Assembly (NCBI RefSeq): GCF_000378465.1
Contig: NZ_KB899935.1
Span: 1 to 64,000 of the forward strand
From: Elioraea tepidiphila DSM 17972
GTDB taxonomy: Bacteria > Pseudomonadota > Alphaproteobacteria > Acetobacterales > Acetobacteraceae
DNA: 64,000 nt
Reading direction: 5' to 3'
The notes under the pieces are model-generated. The model saw only the letters and a program-made list of their open reading frames with translations, had not been told where the DNA came from and did no database searches. A program made the position numbers and the translations under genes. Of this stretch, positions 41,736 through 52,826 are shown one piece after another (positions within the stretch are counted from its first letter, which is position 1; each line of letters opens with the position of its first letter).

Positions 41736-42818
41736 TCAGCTCCAGCGGATCGGCAGGGCGCGGCTATTGAACTGCCCGGCATAGCTGTAGGTCATGTACT
41801 CGGCCGAGAGGTTGCGGAAGGCGATGTAGGCCTCGGCGATCTTCCTGGTGAGCGCGTCCTGATCCTCGCGCAGCTCCTTCAGCACCTCGCCGGCAGCGTT
41901 GCCGAGCGCGATCAGCAGATCGCGTGGCGCCTCGCGCACGACCACGCCGTGCTGCGCGACGAGCTGACGCAGCGTCACCGCGTGGCGGTAATCGTACTCC
42001 GTGACCACCTCGTCGTGCAGGCTCTGACAGGCGACCCTGATCGCGAGCTTGAGATCGTCCGGCAGGCGGTCATAGGCCGCCTTGTTCACGCCGCACTCCT
42101 CGGCGGAGGAGGGTTCCTGCACGCCGGGCCAGTAGTAGTTCTTCGCAACCTGGTGGAAGCCGAGCGGCGCGTCCGACCACGGGCCGATGAACTCGGCTGC
42201 GTCGATCGTGCCGGATTGCAGGGCCTGGAAGATCTCACCGCCGGGCAACGTCACGACGGTCGCGCCGGCGCGGCGGTACATCTCCCCGCCAAGTCCGGCG
42301 GTACGGAAGCGCAGGCCGCGGAAGTCGTCCACACTGCGGATCTCGCGGCGGAACCAGCCCATCCATTGCGGCCCGGAATTGCCGCACAGGAACGGCTTCA
42401 GACCGAACCGTGCATAGGCCTCGTCATAGAGCGCCTGGCCTCCCGCGTGGTTGATCCAGGCGGACTGCTCCTGAGCGGTGAGCCCGAACGGGAAACTCCC
42501 GAAGAAGCCGATCCCGCGCAGCTTGGAGAGCCAATAGGCCGGCACCGAGTGGTAGAGCTCGGCCGTGCCTTGGCTGACCGCGTCGAACACGCCGAGGGCG
42601 GGCACGATCTGGCCGGCCGCGAACAGCCGGATGGTGAGCCGCCCGCCCGAGAGCGCGCTGATCCGCTCGGCGAGCTTGGTTGCGGCCGTGCCGGGCCCTG
42701 GCAGGTTCATCGGCCAGGAGGTGACCATGCGCCACTCCATCCGCCCCTGCGCCAGGGCGGGCGTGGCAAGCGCGGCCGCGCCCAGCGCAGCCCCCGTCAT
42801 CACGTTGCGTCGCTTCAT
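41736..42818 (-). CDS. TRAP transporter solute-binding protein 2 (DctP family)
   Basis: The 360-residue receptor starts MKRRNVMTGAALGAAALATP with a signal peptide cleaved after PALAQ. It shares most motifs with the downstream paralogue at 40598: WRMVTSWPMNLPGPGT, LFAAGQIVPALGVFDAVSQGTAELYHS and LCGNSGPQWMGWFRREI. It lies 55 nt upstream of that gene, so both probably serve one DctQM pair. The duplicates have diverged in the binding region, for example YWLSKLRGIGF versus FWFSRSRAAAI. Confidence 0.9.
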   Translation of the reverse strand: MKRRNVMTGAALGAAALATPALAQGRMEWRMVTSWPMNLPGPGTAATKLAERISALSGGRLTIRLFAAGQIVPALGVFDAVSQGTAELYHSVPAYWLSKLRGIGFFGSFPFGLTAQEQSAWINHAGGQALYDEAYARFGLKPFLCGNSGPQWMGWFRREIRSVDDFRGLRFRTAGLGGEMYRRAGATVVTLPGGEIFQALQSGTIDAAEFIGPWSDAPLGFHQVAKNYYWPGVQEPSSAEECGVNKAAYDRLPDDLKLAIRVACQSLHDEVVTEYDYRHAVTLRQLVAQHGVVVREAPRDLLIALGNAAGEVLKELREDQDALTRKIAEAYIAFRNLSAEYMTYSYAGQFNSRALPIRWS

Positions 42819-42919
42819 CCTCGTCCCCCGTGTCGTCGCGCCGTCCCGGCGCCTCCGCCCGATCGGCGGCCGATGATAGACCGGCGCCGGCCTTGGGCCA
42901 GCCCTTTTCGCCGGCGCCC

Positions 42920-44470
42920 TCAGCCGGAGGACGAGGGCAGGGTGAGGGGGACGAGAGACGCGAGCGTGCCATCCTCGACCAGCGCGCGTGCGGCGGCGAT
43001 GTCGGGGGCCATGGCGCGGTCCTCGGTCCAGCGCGGCACCGTCGCACGCACGCATGCGATCGCCTGCTCCAGCGTCGCGGAGGAGCGCAGCGGGCGGTGA
43101 AACTCGACCGCCTGGGCGGCGAGCAGCGCCTCGATGCCGATGATCGTGGCGAGGTTGCCGGCCATCGCGCCGAGCCGGAGCGCGGCCCCGGTCGCCATGC
43201 TGACATGATCCTCCTGGTTCGCACTCGTCGGGATCGTGTCGATGCTGCGCGGCGCGGCGAGCGCCTTGGTCTCGGCGGCGAGCGCGGCCGCGGTCACCTG
43301 CGCCAGCATGAAGCCCGAATGCAGACCCGGATCGGGGGCGAGGAAGGCGGGCAGGCCGGTCATCGCCGGATCGGTCAGCAGGGCGATGCGGCGTTCGGCA
43401 AGATTGCCGATCTCGGCCACCGCGAGGGCGAGCATGTCGGCGGCGAAGGCCACGGGCTCGGCATGGAAGTTGCCGCCCGAGAGAATCTCACCGGTCTCGG
43501 CGAACACGAGCGGGTTGTCGCTGACTGCGTTCGCCTCGGTCGCGAGCGTCGCCGCGGCGGTGCGGATCAGATCGAGGACCGCGCCCATCACCTGCGGCTG
43601 GCAGCGCAGCGAATACGGGTCCTGCACGCGCGGATCGCCGACGCGGTGGCTCTCGCGGATCGCGCTGGCGGCCAGCAGGGCGCGCAGCGCCCCGGCGACC
43701 TCGGCCTGCCCCGCATGGCCACGCACGGCCTGGACGCGTGGATCGAACGGGGTGTCCGAGCCGCGGGCGCCGTCCACACTGAGCGCGCCGGTGACGAGGG
43801 CGGCGGCGAAGGCGTCCTCGATCGCGAACAGGGCGTCGAGCGCGAGCGCGGTCGAGACCTGCGTGCCGTTCAGCAGCGCAAGCCCCTCCTTCGGCCCGAG
43901 TTCGAGCGGAGCAAGACGCGCTTCGCGCAGCGCCTCCGCGCCCGCGGCGATCCGCCCGTCCGGCAGGCGTGCCTCGCCCTCGCCGATCAGCACGAGGGCG
44001 ACATGCGCGAGCGGGGCGAGATCGCCCGAGGCGCCGACCGAACCCTGCGCCGGGATCACCGGCAGCACGTCGGCGGCCAGCAGCCCGAGCAGCGCCTCGA
44101 TGGTCGCGGGCTGCACGCCGGAGTGGCCGCGCGCGAGGCTTGCCGCCTTCAGCGCGAGGGTGAGGCGGACCACGCGGTCAGGCAGCGCCGGGCCAGTGCC
44201 GGCGGCGTGGCTGCGCACGATGTTGCGCTGGAGCTGAGCCAGCGCCTCGGGCCCGATGCGCGTCGAGGCGAGTTTGCCGAAGCCGGTATTGATTCCGTAG
44301 ACGACCTCGCCGCGTGCGACTGCTGCCGCAACGGTGTCCGCAGCGGCCTGCACCGGCGCGCGCCATCCGTCGGCGAGCGCGGCCGGGGCGCCGTCGCGCA
44401 CCGCGCGCCAGTCCGCGAGGCTGGCCCGGCCGGATGGGATCGGGCGAGGAGTGTGCGGTGTCTCACCCAT
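42920..44470 (-). CDS. hutH: Histidine ammonia-lyase HutH
   Basis: HutH deaminates histidine to trans-urocanate, the first step of histidine degradation. The 516-residue protein contains the Ala-Ser-Gly triad that cyclises to the MIO prosthetic group, in [14 protein letters not shown] near residue 143, together with [12 protein letters not shown] near residue 58 and the late [10 protein letters not shown] motif. ATG 44470 is followed upstream by a short divergent gap to the gene at 44501. hutU lies at 45237. Confidence 0.96.
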   Translation of the reverse strand: MGETPHTPRPIPSGRASLADWRAVRDGAPAALADGWRAPVQAAADTVAAAVARGEVVYGINTGFGKLASTRIGPEALAQLQRNIVRSHAAGTGPALPDRVVRLTLALKAASLARGHSGVQPATIEALLGLLAADVLPVIPAQGSVGASGDLAPLAHVALVLIGEGEARLPDGRIAAGAEALREARLAPLELGPKEGLALLNGTQVSTALALDALFAIEDAFAAALVTGALSVDGARGSDTPFDPRVQAVRGHAGQAEVAGALRALLAASAIRESHRVGDPRVQDPYSLRCQPQVMGAVLDLIRTAAATLATEANAVSDNPLVFAETGEILSGGNFHAEPVAFAADMLALAVAEIGNLAERRIALLTDPAMTGLPAFLAPDPGLHSGFMLAQVTAAALAAETKALAAPRSIDTIPTSANQEDHVSMATGAALRLGAMAGNLATIIGIEALLAAQAVEFHRPLRSSATLEQAIACVRATVPRWTEDRAMAPDIAAARALVEDGTLASLVPLTLPSSSG

Positions 44471-44500
44471 GCGGCTGTCTCGTCATGGTATTCGTCCGTC

Positions 44501-45232
44501 ATGAAGGACTGGCCTGAACCGCTGCGGCGACAGGTGCGCGCCCTGGTGCAGCAGATGGGGCTCGATCGCCACTGCCCGCGCATGCCGGGCGAGGCCTGGA
44601 TCGGCGTCACGAGCATCGAGCCGTTCCGGCGCGCGAAGGAGCATCCGCTGATGCCGCGCAGCAGCGGCCGGCTCGAGACGCTCGGCGCGCGACCGATCGC
44701 TCGTGCGTTCGTCTGGGTCGATCGCGCCGGGCCGGAACTCTGGGTCGATCCCCGGGTGTCCGGCTATCGCGACCTGTTCGACGCCTTCGCGCGCGGCTGG
44801 CTCGGCCTGGCCGGGCGCCCGACCACCGGGTTCAACATCGACCACGTGTTCCCGAAGACGGCGGGAGCGCTCGACGGCTTGACGCATGTGCGGCTGATGG
44901 CGATCGGCGCGGCCGCGAACCAGGCGGCCGGCCGGACCCTGGAGCGCGCCATGGCCGACCGGGCCCAGGCGGCGCAGGAGCGGCGCGAGGCAGTCCGCAA
45001 GCAGGGCGGCACACCGCGCGAGCCCAAGCCGATCCGCCATGCCGTCTACATGACGCTCGGCAAGGCGACCGGCTTCGTCGGCTGGGAGCGCCTGCCCGAC
45101 AGCACCGACGCCGCGGCCAACCTGCCGCTGGTGCGAGCGCTGTTCGCCCACCTCGCCGCCTGCGGCATCCGCGCCGACGTCCCCGCGGTCGAGCAGACTC
45201 TCACGGCGCACACGCTGACGCGGCACCACTAG
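44501..45232 (+). CDS. Uncharacterised protein with HNH-like motif between hutH and hutU
   Basis: The 243-residue soluble protein is not recognised. Its centre contains FNIDHVFPKTAGALDGLTHV and then a conserved-looking RLMAIGAAANQAAGR, a layout that recalls the D-H of HNH endonucleases but lacks the other metal ligands. The C-terminal half has KATGFVGWERLP. It is divergent from hutH (30 nt gap) and ends 4 nt from the convergent hutU stop, so it is not in the hut operon. ATG 44501 is used; the open frame continues upstream antisense to hutH. Confidence 0.65.
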   Translation: MKDWPEPLRRQVRALVQQMGLDRHCPRMPGEAWIGVTSIEPFRRAKEHPLMPRSSGRLETLGARPIARAFVWVDRAGPELWVDPRVSGYRDLFDAFARGWLGLAGRPTTGFNIDHVFPKTAGALDGLTHVRLMAIGAAANQAAGRTLERAMADRAQAAQERREAVRKQGGTPREPKPIRHAVYMTLGKATGFVGWERLPDSTDAAANLPLVRALFAHLAACGIRADVPAVEQTLTAHTLTRHH

Positions 45233-45236
45233 AGGC

Positions 45237-46910
<1,674 letters not shown>

Positions 46911-47216
46911 GGCTGGCCTCCGGATCGGCGAGGCAGTGAACGACGGCCCGGGCGTTGCGTCCAGGCGGCGCGAACGGGCGATCGACATCCGCGCCGGGCG
47001 ATCACTGGCTGCCGGCGTTCCTCGCCGACACCGCGTCCGCGGTCGAGGCGTTCCTGCGTACGCCCGAGGCGGCGGGGGCCGGGTGGGACGTGGCGCGACA
47101 TGGGCCGGGCGCGTCGGGCCGCACCACCTCATTCCTGCTACGCAGGCGTTTCCATCAGCCCGGGTCTCACTCCGACACGGGCCGTGAAGCCGTTGCGGGT
47201 CGGCGATCGGACGGCA
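46911..47216. other. Gene-free stretch upstream of hutU
   Basis: About 306 bases separate the hutU start from the stop of the pyruvyl transferase gene on the same strand. On the plus strand a short frame near 46998-47160 reads [20 protein letters not shown] and then loses sense. It may be a remnant of an unrelated gene or chance. The hutU promoter should lie here, but no clear -35/-10 pair or operator was seen. Confidence 0.35.
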
Positions 47217-48359
47217 TTATGCCGCGCCCGCGCGCTCCGAACTGTGCGCCATCAGGGCGACAATCTCCGCCTGGAAGCGCGCGAGCGCGTCGGCAAGACG
47301 CCGCTTCGCTGCGCCGATCGTTGCCGCAAATGCCTCGCGCTCCGCGAATAACCGCGCGGCGCGGTCGAACACACACTCCGGATCGACGCCCTTCACGCCG
47401 AAGCAGAGATCGCCAATGCCCATGAGTTGGAAGAACGCGCGATTCTTGACGTCGTAGCCGATATTGACGGTTGGGATGCCGGCGGCGATGGCCAGGATGC
47501 TCGAATGCATCATCTGGCACACATGCAGGTCGAGCGCTGCATAGGCATCGAGCGTCGCCTGTGGCGGCGCATCGATCACCTCGGTCTCGATGCCGTGCTG
47601 GCGCAGCAGCACCGGAAATAGGCGCTCGACATCGCTGTGCATCACGTAGCGGAACCGGCACTGCCACGCGTCACGCATCCGGCAGACCAGCGGCACGATC
47701 CAACGCATTCGGTCGGGCAGGCTCGCGGCGCTGTTCGGCCCGTGCAAGGCAAAGTTGAGGCCGACAAGGGCAGGCTGCTGCCCCGCGTGCACCTGCAAGC
47801 TCTGCCTCGGCACCAAAAATAGCGCCGGGTCACCGATCAGATGCACCGGCTGTTCGCACACTGCGGCAAGCAGGTCCCGGCTGCTCTCGTCGCGCACCGC
47901 CACTAGGTCCATGTTGGCCGCAAGCTCGCGCAGCATCGCGAGGGAACGGGGCGCAACAGTAGCGGGGGCAAGCGCCTGCAGCGTGCCGTCAGTGCTTATC
48001 TGGTTGACGCCCGAGCCGTAGACGATGCGCGCGCAGCTCATGCGCCGGATCAGCTCGATATCGCGCTCGATTCGCCGCGGCAGCTCGTTATCCGGGCCGA
48101 AGAAGAAATAGCCGCTGCCCGCGATCACGAACAGGCCATTCTCCTGGTTGAGCCGCGCGACATGCCGCTCGGTCAGCTCGCCCCTCCCCACCTCGACGAA
48201 CATGGGAGGCGTTCGGAAAGGCAGCGCAGCGAGCTGCGCCGCGATCGCTTCGCGGATCGCGGCGTCACCCTTGTTCGTGTGATCGACCACGCGCCAGGCA
48301 TCGAAGTCGATGCGGAAATCCTTCAGCACCCGCCAGCGGAAGCGGTCGAAGCTGCGCAT
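47217..48359 (-). CDS. Polysaccharide pyruvyl transferase family protein
   Basis: The roughly 380-residue protein has the family motif HTNKGDAAIREAI near residue 30, followed by a dinucleotide-like FVIAGSGYFFFGP stretch, VAVRDESSRDLL and, near the C-terminus, HVCQMMHSSILAIAAGIPTVNIGYD, the usual MHxxILA/AGIP(T/V) signature. Such enzymes transfer pyruvate from PEP onto exopolysaccharide sugars. GC is lower and codon use less extreme than in neighbours. The start is uncertain: ATG 48359 is used, with GTG 48452 and a frame to 48536 also possible. No surface-polysaccharide genes surround it. Confidence 0.75.
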   Translation of the reverse strand: MRSFDRFRWRVLKDFRIDFDAWRVVDHTNKGDAAIREAIAAQLAALPFRTPPMFVEVGRGELTERHVARLNQENGLFVIAGSGYFFFGPDNELPRRIERDIELIRRMSCARIVYGSGVNQISTDGTLQALAPATVAPRSLAMLRELAANMDLVAVRDESSRDLLAAVCEQPVHLIGDPALFLVPRQSLQVHAGQQPALVGLNFALHGPNSAASLPDRMRWIVPLVCRMRDAWQCRFRYVMHSDVERLFPVLLRQHGIETEVIDAPPQATLDAYAALDLHVCQMMHSSILAIAAGIPTVNIGYDVKNRAFFQLMGIGDLCFGVKGVDPECVFDRAARLFAEREAFAATIGAAKRRLADALARFQAEIVALMAHSSERAGAA

Positions 48360-48536
48360 CGCCGCGGCCCGGACATGGCCTTTGACGCTCCGCCGCACCA
48401 CGCTCCGCTCCCGTGCGGCAGGCTCGGCGACGTAGAGCAGGACGAGGGTCACCGGCCGCTGCCCCGGGCGCGATGCGCCTTGCAGAACCCGGCCCGCCGC
48501 CGGGTCGCGCCATCGCGCGACCAAGGATAAGGCCAC

Positions 48537-48771
48537 CCGACATCGCCCAGCATGCTCACCTCGTCGAAATGTCCCGAGTCACCGCGACGAAGTGTACCGT
48601 CGATGGTGGCACGGTCCGCCGCGGGCCAGACCGTATACAGCGCCAATCCCGCCTTGTCGAAGCCCGATTGGTTACAGCCGGGTTTCAATGCCGCCCTTCA
48701 CCATGACGAATGTATGGTTTCCGCGCAGGGACCAGATCATTTGGGGTCGATTCGAACAGGCGGGTACAACA
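48537..48771. other. Lower-GC remnant region between the pyruvyl transferase and the agmatinase-family gene
   Basis: This stretch has visibly more A/T than the flanks. Short minus-strand frames read LALYTVWPAADRATIDGTL and MIWSLRGNHTFVMVKGG, which look protein-like but are in broken frames. It is probably a decayed foreign gene attached to the pyruvyl transferase island. No intact gene, repeat or tRNA is seen. Confidence 0.4.
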
Positions 48772-49842
48772 TCACGAATCTGCGCCGTCCACCCCACGCG
48801 GGTGAAAACCCGGTGCCAGCACCATGAGGCAGAGGATCTGGAACAGCATCTGCGCCCCCGCCTGCGCCGTGACCGTCGTCGCGTCGTACTGCGGCGCGAC
48901 CTCGACCACGTCGCCCGCCACGATGTCGAGCCCGGCCAGCCCGCGTAAGAGCGCGATCGCCTCGCGCGTCGTGAACCCGCCCGCCTCGGGCGTGCCCGTG
49001 CCGGGGGCGAAGGCCGGGTCCAGCGCATCGACATCGAAGGACAGATAGGCCGGGCCGTCACCGATCACGCTCCGCGCGCGCTCGATCACGCCCGCGATGC
49101 CGATGCGGTCCACCTCGTCCATCGGGATCACGGTCATGCCGCTGTCGTAGGAGAACTCCCACAGCCAGCCCGCGCCGCCGCGGATGCCGATCTGGATCGT
49201 GCGCGCGGGGTCGAGCGCGCCCGCCAGCACCGCCTCGCGGAACGGTCCGCCATGATGGAACTTCGTGCCCTCCTGCATCCCCGCGGTATCGGCATGGGCG
49301 TCGATGTGGACGAGGCCGAGCGGACGGTCGCGGCCGAGCGCGCGCAGGATCGGCAGGGTGATGGAATGATCGCCGCCCACCATCAGCGGCCGCGCGCCGG
49401 CAGAATGAACGCGCGCGACGAAGGCCTCGATCGCCTCGTGGCACCGCTCGAGCGAATAGCGCGTCGGCAGGGCGATGTCGCCGATATCGGCGATGCGGCC
49501 GCGGCTCAGCGGCACGAGGTCGTGCACCGGATCGTAGGGGCCGATGCGCTCGACCGCGCGCACCGCGCGTGGGCCGAGGCGGGCGCCGGCGCGGTTGGTC
49601 ACGCCGAGATCCATCGGGATGCCGAACAGGGCGATGTCGAGCCCGCCGAGATCGGGCGCCTCGGCCGCGGCGGTGTCGAGCCGGGCGGAGAGCAGGCTCG
49701 CCGGCCCCTCGAACGGCCAGCGCCGGCGCCCGCCCTCGGCGAAATGCGCGCGCGCGATCGCGGCGAAGCGCGGATCGAACACCTCGCCCGGCTTGGCCTC
49801 GGCGTAGCGGGCGCGCAGGCGCGCGAGAGTCTGCTGATCCAT
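48772..49842 (-). CDS. Agmatinase/ureohydrolase family protein
   Basis: The 356-residue ureohydrolase carries all manganese-binding motifs: GGDHSITLP near residue 155, VHIDAHADTA near residue 180 and SFDVDALDPAFAPGTGTPEAGG near residue 275. The fold and N-terminal extension match the agmatinase/guanidinobutyrase branch. With hut genes nearby a formimidoylglutamase role is conceivable, but the GTGTPE loop favours agmatinase-like substrates. The ATG start is at 49842, with the iorA gene divergent from 50029. Confidence 0.88.
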   Translation of the reverse strand: MDQQTLARLRARYAEAKPGEVFDPRFAAIARAHFAEGGRRRWPFEGPASLLSARLDTAAAEAPDLGGLDIALFGIPMDLGVTNRAGARLGPRAVRAVERIGPYDPVHDLVPLSRGRIADIGDIALPTRYSLERCHEAIEAFVARVHSAGARPLMVGGDHSITLPILRALGRDRPLGLVHIDAHADTAGMQEGTKFHHGGPFREAVLAGALDPARTIQIGIRGGAGWLWEFSYDSGMTVIPMDEVDRIGIAGVIERARSVIGDGPAYLSFDVDALDPAFAPGTGTPEAGGFTTREAIALLRGLAGLDIVAGDVVEVAPQYDATTVTAQAGAQMLFQILCLMVLAPGFHPRGVDGADS

Positions 49843-50028
49843 GGCGAGCGACTCCGATGCGTGGAGGCGGATGATAGGCGAGGTGGCGCGGCGCGTCAGG
49901 CGCGCGTCCCGATGATCGCGCCGGCGTCACTGGCGGGCCCGCGTCTTTCCGGTTGCGGACCGGCGGCGATGGGAGGACAGTCCCCGCCAAGCCCGTCCCC
50001 GGAGCGGAGAGCGGGCGCGGAGGGAACG

Positions 50029-50493
50029 ATGAGCGAGAACGTCCAGACGACGGTCAACGGCCGCGCGGTGACGCTGCGCGCCGAGGATGCCGACATGCCG
50101 CTGCTCTATGCGCTGCGCAACGAGCTCGGCCTGACGGGCCTGCATTACGGCTGCGGGCTGGCGCAATGCGGCGCCTGTACCGTGCACCTCGACGGCGAGG
50201 CCGTGCGGTCGTGCCAGGTCCCGGCCGTGCAGGCGCGCGGCAAGCGCATCGTCACGCTCGAAGGGCTCGGCACGCCCGAGCGGCCGCACCCGGTGCAGAA
50301 GGCGTTCATCGAGGAGCAGGCGGTGCAGTGCGGCTATTGCCTTCCCGGCATGATCATGCAGTCGGCGGCGCTGCTCGCGAGGAATCCGAGGCCGACCGAG
50401 GCGCAGATCCGCGAGGAACTCGCCGGCGTGATCTGCCGCTGCGGCACCCAGCCGCGCGTGATCGCGGCGGTGCTGCGCGCGGCCCAAGCGTGA
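50029..50493 (+). CDS. iorA: Isoquinoline 1-oxidoreductase-like alpha subunit (2Fe-2S)
   Basis: The 154-residue protein has a plant-ferredoxin-type N-terminal cluster motif (GCGLAQCGACTVHLDG, with a following SC) and a C-terminal helical [2Fe-2S] domain (QCGYCLPGMIMQ, ICRCGTQPR), as in the small subunit of molybdenum hydroxylases. It delivers electrons from the Mo centre. ATG 50029 has a GGAGGGA site. It is 11 nt upstream of the large-subunit gene, forming a two-gene, FAD-free IorAB-type enzyme. Confidence 0.9.
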   Translation: MSENVQTTVNGRAVTLRAEDADMPLLYALRNELGLTGLHYGCGLAQCGACTVHLDGEAVRSCQVPAVQARGKRIVTLEGLGTPERPHPVQKAFIEEQAVQCGYCLPGMIMQSAALLARNPRPTEAQIREELAGVICRCGTQPRVIAAVLRAAQA

Positions 50494-50504
50494 GGGAGGC
50501 AGCC

Positions 50505-52703
50505 ATGAACGCAGTCCTCGATCGCCGCGCGATCCTCAAGGCCGGCGGCGCGCTGACCGTCGCCTTCTCGGTCGGGCTCGCCCCGCGTGGTGCCGCCGCC
50601 TGGACCGAGAAGCCGGTCGCGACCGACGAGGTCGCCACCTTCCTGTCGATCGACGCGCACGGCGCCGTGACCGTGCATATCGGCAAGGTCGATCTCGGCA
50701 CGGGCGTGCGCACGGGGTTCATGCAGATCGCCGCCGACGAGCTCGACGTGCCGATGGCGCGCGTCACGGTGATCGAGGGCGACACCGCGCTCACCCCCGA
50801 TCAGGGGCCGACCTATGGCTCGCTCTCGATCCAGAACGGCGGGGTGCAGCTGCGCGCGGCGTGCGCCACCGCGCGGCGCGAGCTCCTCCGTCTCGCCGCC
50901 GAGCGGCTGCGCGCCGAGCCTGCGTCCCTGCGGGTCGAGGACGGGGTGGTGATCGGCGCGCAGGGGCGCGTCAGCTACGCGGAACTGGTCGGCGGACGCG
51001 CGCTCGATCTCAAGGTGGACACGAACGCGCCGATCAAGCCGCCCGAGGCGCGCCGGATCGTCGGCCGCGCGGTGCCCCGCGTCGACATCCCCGACAAGGT
51101 GTTCGGCCGGTTCCGCTACGTCTACGACGTCCGGCGCGACGGCATGCTGCACGGCCGCACGGTGTTCCCGCCCGCACTCGGCGCGACCGTCGAGACGTTG
51201 GACGAGGGCTCGGTGCGCGGCATCCCGGGCGTGGTGCGTGTGGTGCGCGAGGGCAACTATGTGGGGGTGGTTGCCGAGACGGAATGGGCTGCGATCAAGG
51301 CCGCACGCGCGCTCAGCGTGCGCTGGTCGTCCTGGGCGGGCCTGCCGGAGCAGGCGCGGATCTGGGAGCATGTGCGCGCGACCCCGGTCGCGCAGGTGCA
51401 GGTGACCTCCGATCGCGGCAACCCGGGCGAGGCGATCCGCGGGGCGGCGAAGACGTTGTCGGCCACCTACGACTTCCCGATCCACAGCCACGCGTCGATG
51501 GGACCGTCCTGCGCGGTCGCCGAGTTCGCGGGCGGGCGGCTCACGGTCTGGACCGCGAGCCAGGCGACGCACAACCTGCGCAAGCAGCTCGGCCTGATGC
51601 TGGGGATGCCGATCGAGCAGATCCGCTGCATCTATCTCGAAGGCTCGGGCTGCTACGGCCGCAACGGCCACGAGGACGCGGCCGCCGACGCCGCGTTGCT
51701 TGCGCGCGCCGTCGGCCGGCCCGTGCGTCTGCAATGGATGCGCCAGGACGAGCACGCCTGGGATCCGAAGGGGCCGCCCCATCTGGTCGATCTGCGCGCG
51801 GGGCTCGACGCGCAGGGCAACATCGTCGGCTGGGAGAGCGAGGCGTTCATTCCCAAGGGCGCGGGCGGCAACGTGGATCTCACCACCGCGGAGCTCGCCG
51901 GGCTGCCGCGCGAGAACCAGATCCATCCCGGCAACATCATCCACAACCTCGCGGTTCCGTATACGTTCCCGGCTGTCAAGACGACCTGCCACCGGCTCGA
52001 CTCCACGCCGTTCCGCCCGTCCTGGATCCGCACGCCGGGGCGGATGCAGAACACCTACGCGAACGAGGCGTTCATCGACGAATGCGCGGCGGCGGCCGGC
52101 GCCGATCCGATCGCCTATCGGCTGCGCTACCTGCCGGCGGACGATCCGCGCGGACGCGAGGTGCTGGAGCGCGTGGCCCGGCTCGCCAACTGGCAGACGC
52201 GCCCCTCGCCGCAATCCGACCGCTCGGGCGAGATCCTGCGCGGCCGCGGCGTGAGCTACTGCAAGTACGAGCTGGTGCGCACCTATGTCGCCGGCGTGGC
52301 CGAAGTGGAGGTGAACCGCCGCACCGGCGCGATCCGCGTCACGCGGTTCTGGTGCACGCATGATTGCGGGCAGATGATCAACCCGGACGGCGTGAAGGCG
52401 CAGGTCGAGGGCAACATCGTCCACACGCTCTCGCGCACCTTCAAGGAGGAGCTGACCTTCAGCCGCAGTGCGGTGACCAGCGTGGACTGGAGCACCTACC
52501 AGGTGATCACCATGCCCGAGGTGCCGGAGATCATCGTCGAGCTGATCGACCGGCCGACCGAGCGACCCTGGGGCTCGGGCGAACCGGCGGCGGCGATCGT
52601 GCCGTCGGCGGTCAGCAACGCGATCTTCGACGCGACGGGTGTGCGCATGCGCTCGATCCCCTATACGCCGGCGAAGATGCGCGCGGCGATCCAGGGCGCG
52701 TAG
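50505..52703 (+). CDS. iorB: Isoquinoline 1-oxidoreductase-like molybdopterin subunit
   Basis: The 732-residue protein has a twin-arginine-like signal (LDRRAILKAGGALTVAFSVG) and the layout of aldehyde oxidase/xanthine dehydrogenase large subunits, ending in the catalytic-Glu region WGSGEPAAAIVPSAVSNAIF. It should bind Mo-pterin cytosine dinucleotide and hydroxylate an N-heterocycle or oxidise an aldehyde; the substrate is not deducible. A GGGAGG site precedes ATG 50505. No cytochrome or maturation gene (coxF/xdhC-like) is adjacent. Confidence 0.9.
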   Translation: MNAVLDRRAILKAGGALTVAFSVGLAPRGAAAWTEKPVATDEVATFLSIDAHGAVTVHIGKVDLGTGVRTGFMQIAADELDVPMARVTVIEGDTALTPDQGPTYGSLSIQNGGVQLRAACATARRELLRLAAERLRAEPASLRVEDGVVIGAQGRVSYAELVGGRALDLKVDTNAPIKPPEARRIVGRAVPRVDIPDKVFGRFRYVYDVRRDGMLHGRTVFPPALGATVETLDEGSVRGIPGVVRVVREGNYVGVVAETEWAAIKAARALSVRWSSWAGLPEQARIWEHVRATPVAQVQVTSDRGNPGEAIRGAAKTLSATYDFPIHSHASMGPSCAVAEFAGGRLTVWTASQATHNLRKQLGLMLGMPIEQIRCIYLEGSGCYGRNGHEDAAADAALLARAVGRPVRLQWMRQDEHAWDPKGPPHLVDLRAGLDAQGNIVGWESEAFIPKGAGGNVDLTTAELAGLPRENQIHPGNIIHNLAVPYTFPAVKTTCHRLDSTPFRPSWIRTPGRMQNTYANEAFIDECAAAAGADPIAYRLRYLPADDPRGREVLERVARLANWQTRPSPQSDRSGEILRGRGVSYCKYELVRTYVAGVAEVEVNRRTGAIRVTRFWCTHDCGQMINPDGVKAQVEGNIVHTLSRTFKEELTFSRSAVTSVDWSTYQVITMPEVPEIIVELIDRPTERPWGSGEPAAAIVPSAVSNAIFDATGVRMRSIPYTPAKMRAAIQGA

Positions 52704-52713
52704 TGTGTGTTGG

Positions 52714-52740
52714 GCGCGGCGGGGTCTTGCCCCGCCGCGC
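52714..52740 (+). terminator. Hairpin after iorB
   Basis: GCGCGGCGGGG, loop TCTTG and CCCCGCCGCGC form a perfect 11-bp stem 10 nt after the iorB stop. No T-tract follows, so it may be a mRNA 3' stabiliser or a weak terminator. Confidence 0.55.
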
Positions 52741-52748
52741 TCATACCA

Positions 52749-52777
52749 GCCTGCCGAAGGTTTCACCCTCGGCAGGC
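52749..52777. repeat. Inverted repeat / hairpin, related to the one at 52827
   Basis: GCCTGCCGAAGGT, loop TTC and ACCCTCGGCAGGC form a 13-bp stem with one mismatch. The arm resembles the CTGCCAAAGGT arm of the next repeat, so the two may belong to a dispersed repeat family. It lies in the intergenic space of convergent iorB and the GntP-type permease. Confidence 0.5.
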
Positions 52778-52826
52778 CGGCATGGGGTTTCGTTCGCGCG
52801 TGGCCGCCCCACCAGCCCGACGCGCG

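Noticed and set aside
42830-44500. Upstream extension of the 44501-45232 frame across hutH
   Set aside because: The extension is antisense to a clear hutH and has shadow-frame composition; only the part after ATG 44501 looks like a protein.
46955-47425. Plus-strand gene between hutU and the pyruvyl transferase
   Set aside because: Only a short central part looks protein-like; the rest is shadow of the minus-strand gene, with no start signal.
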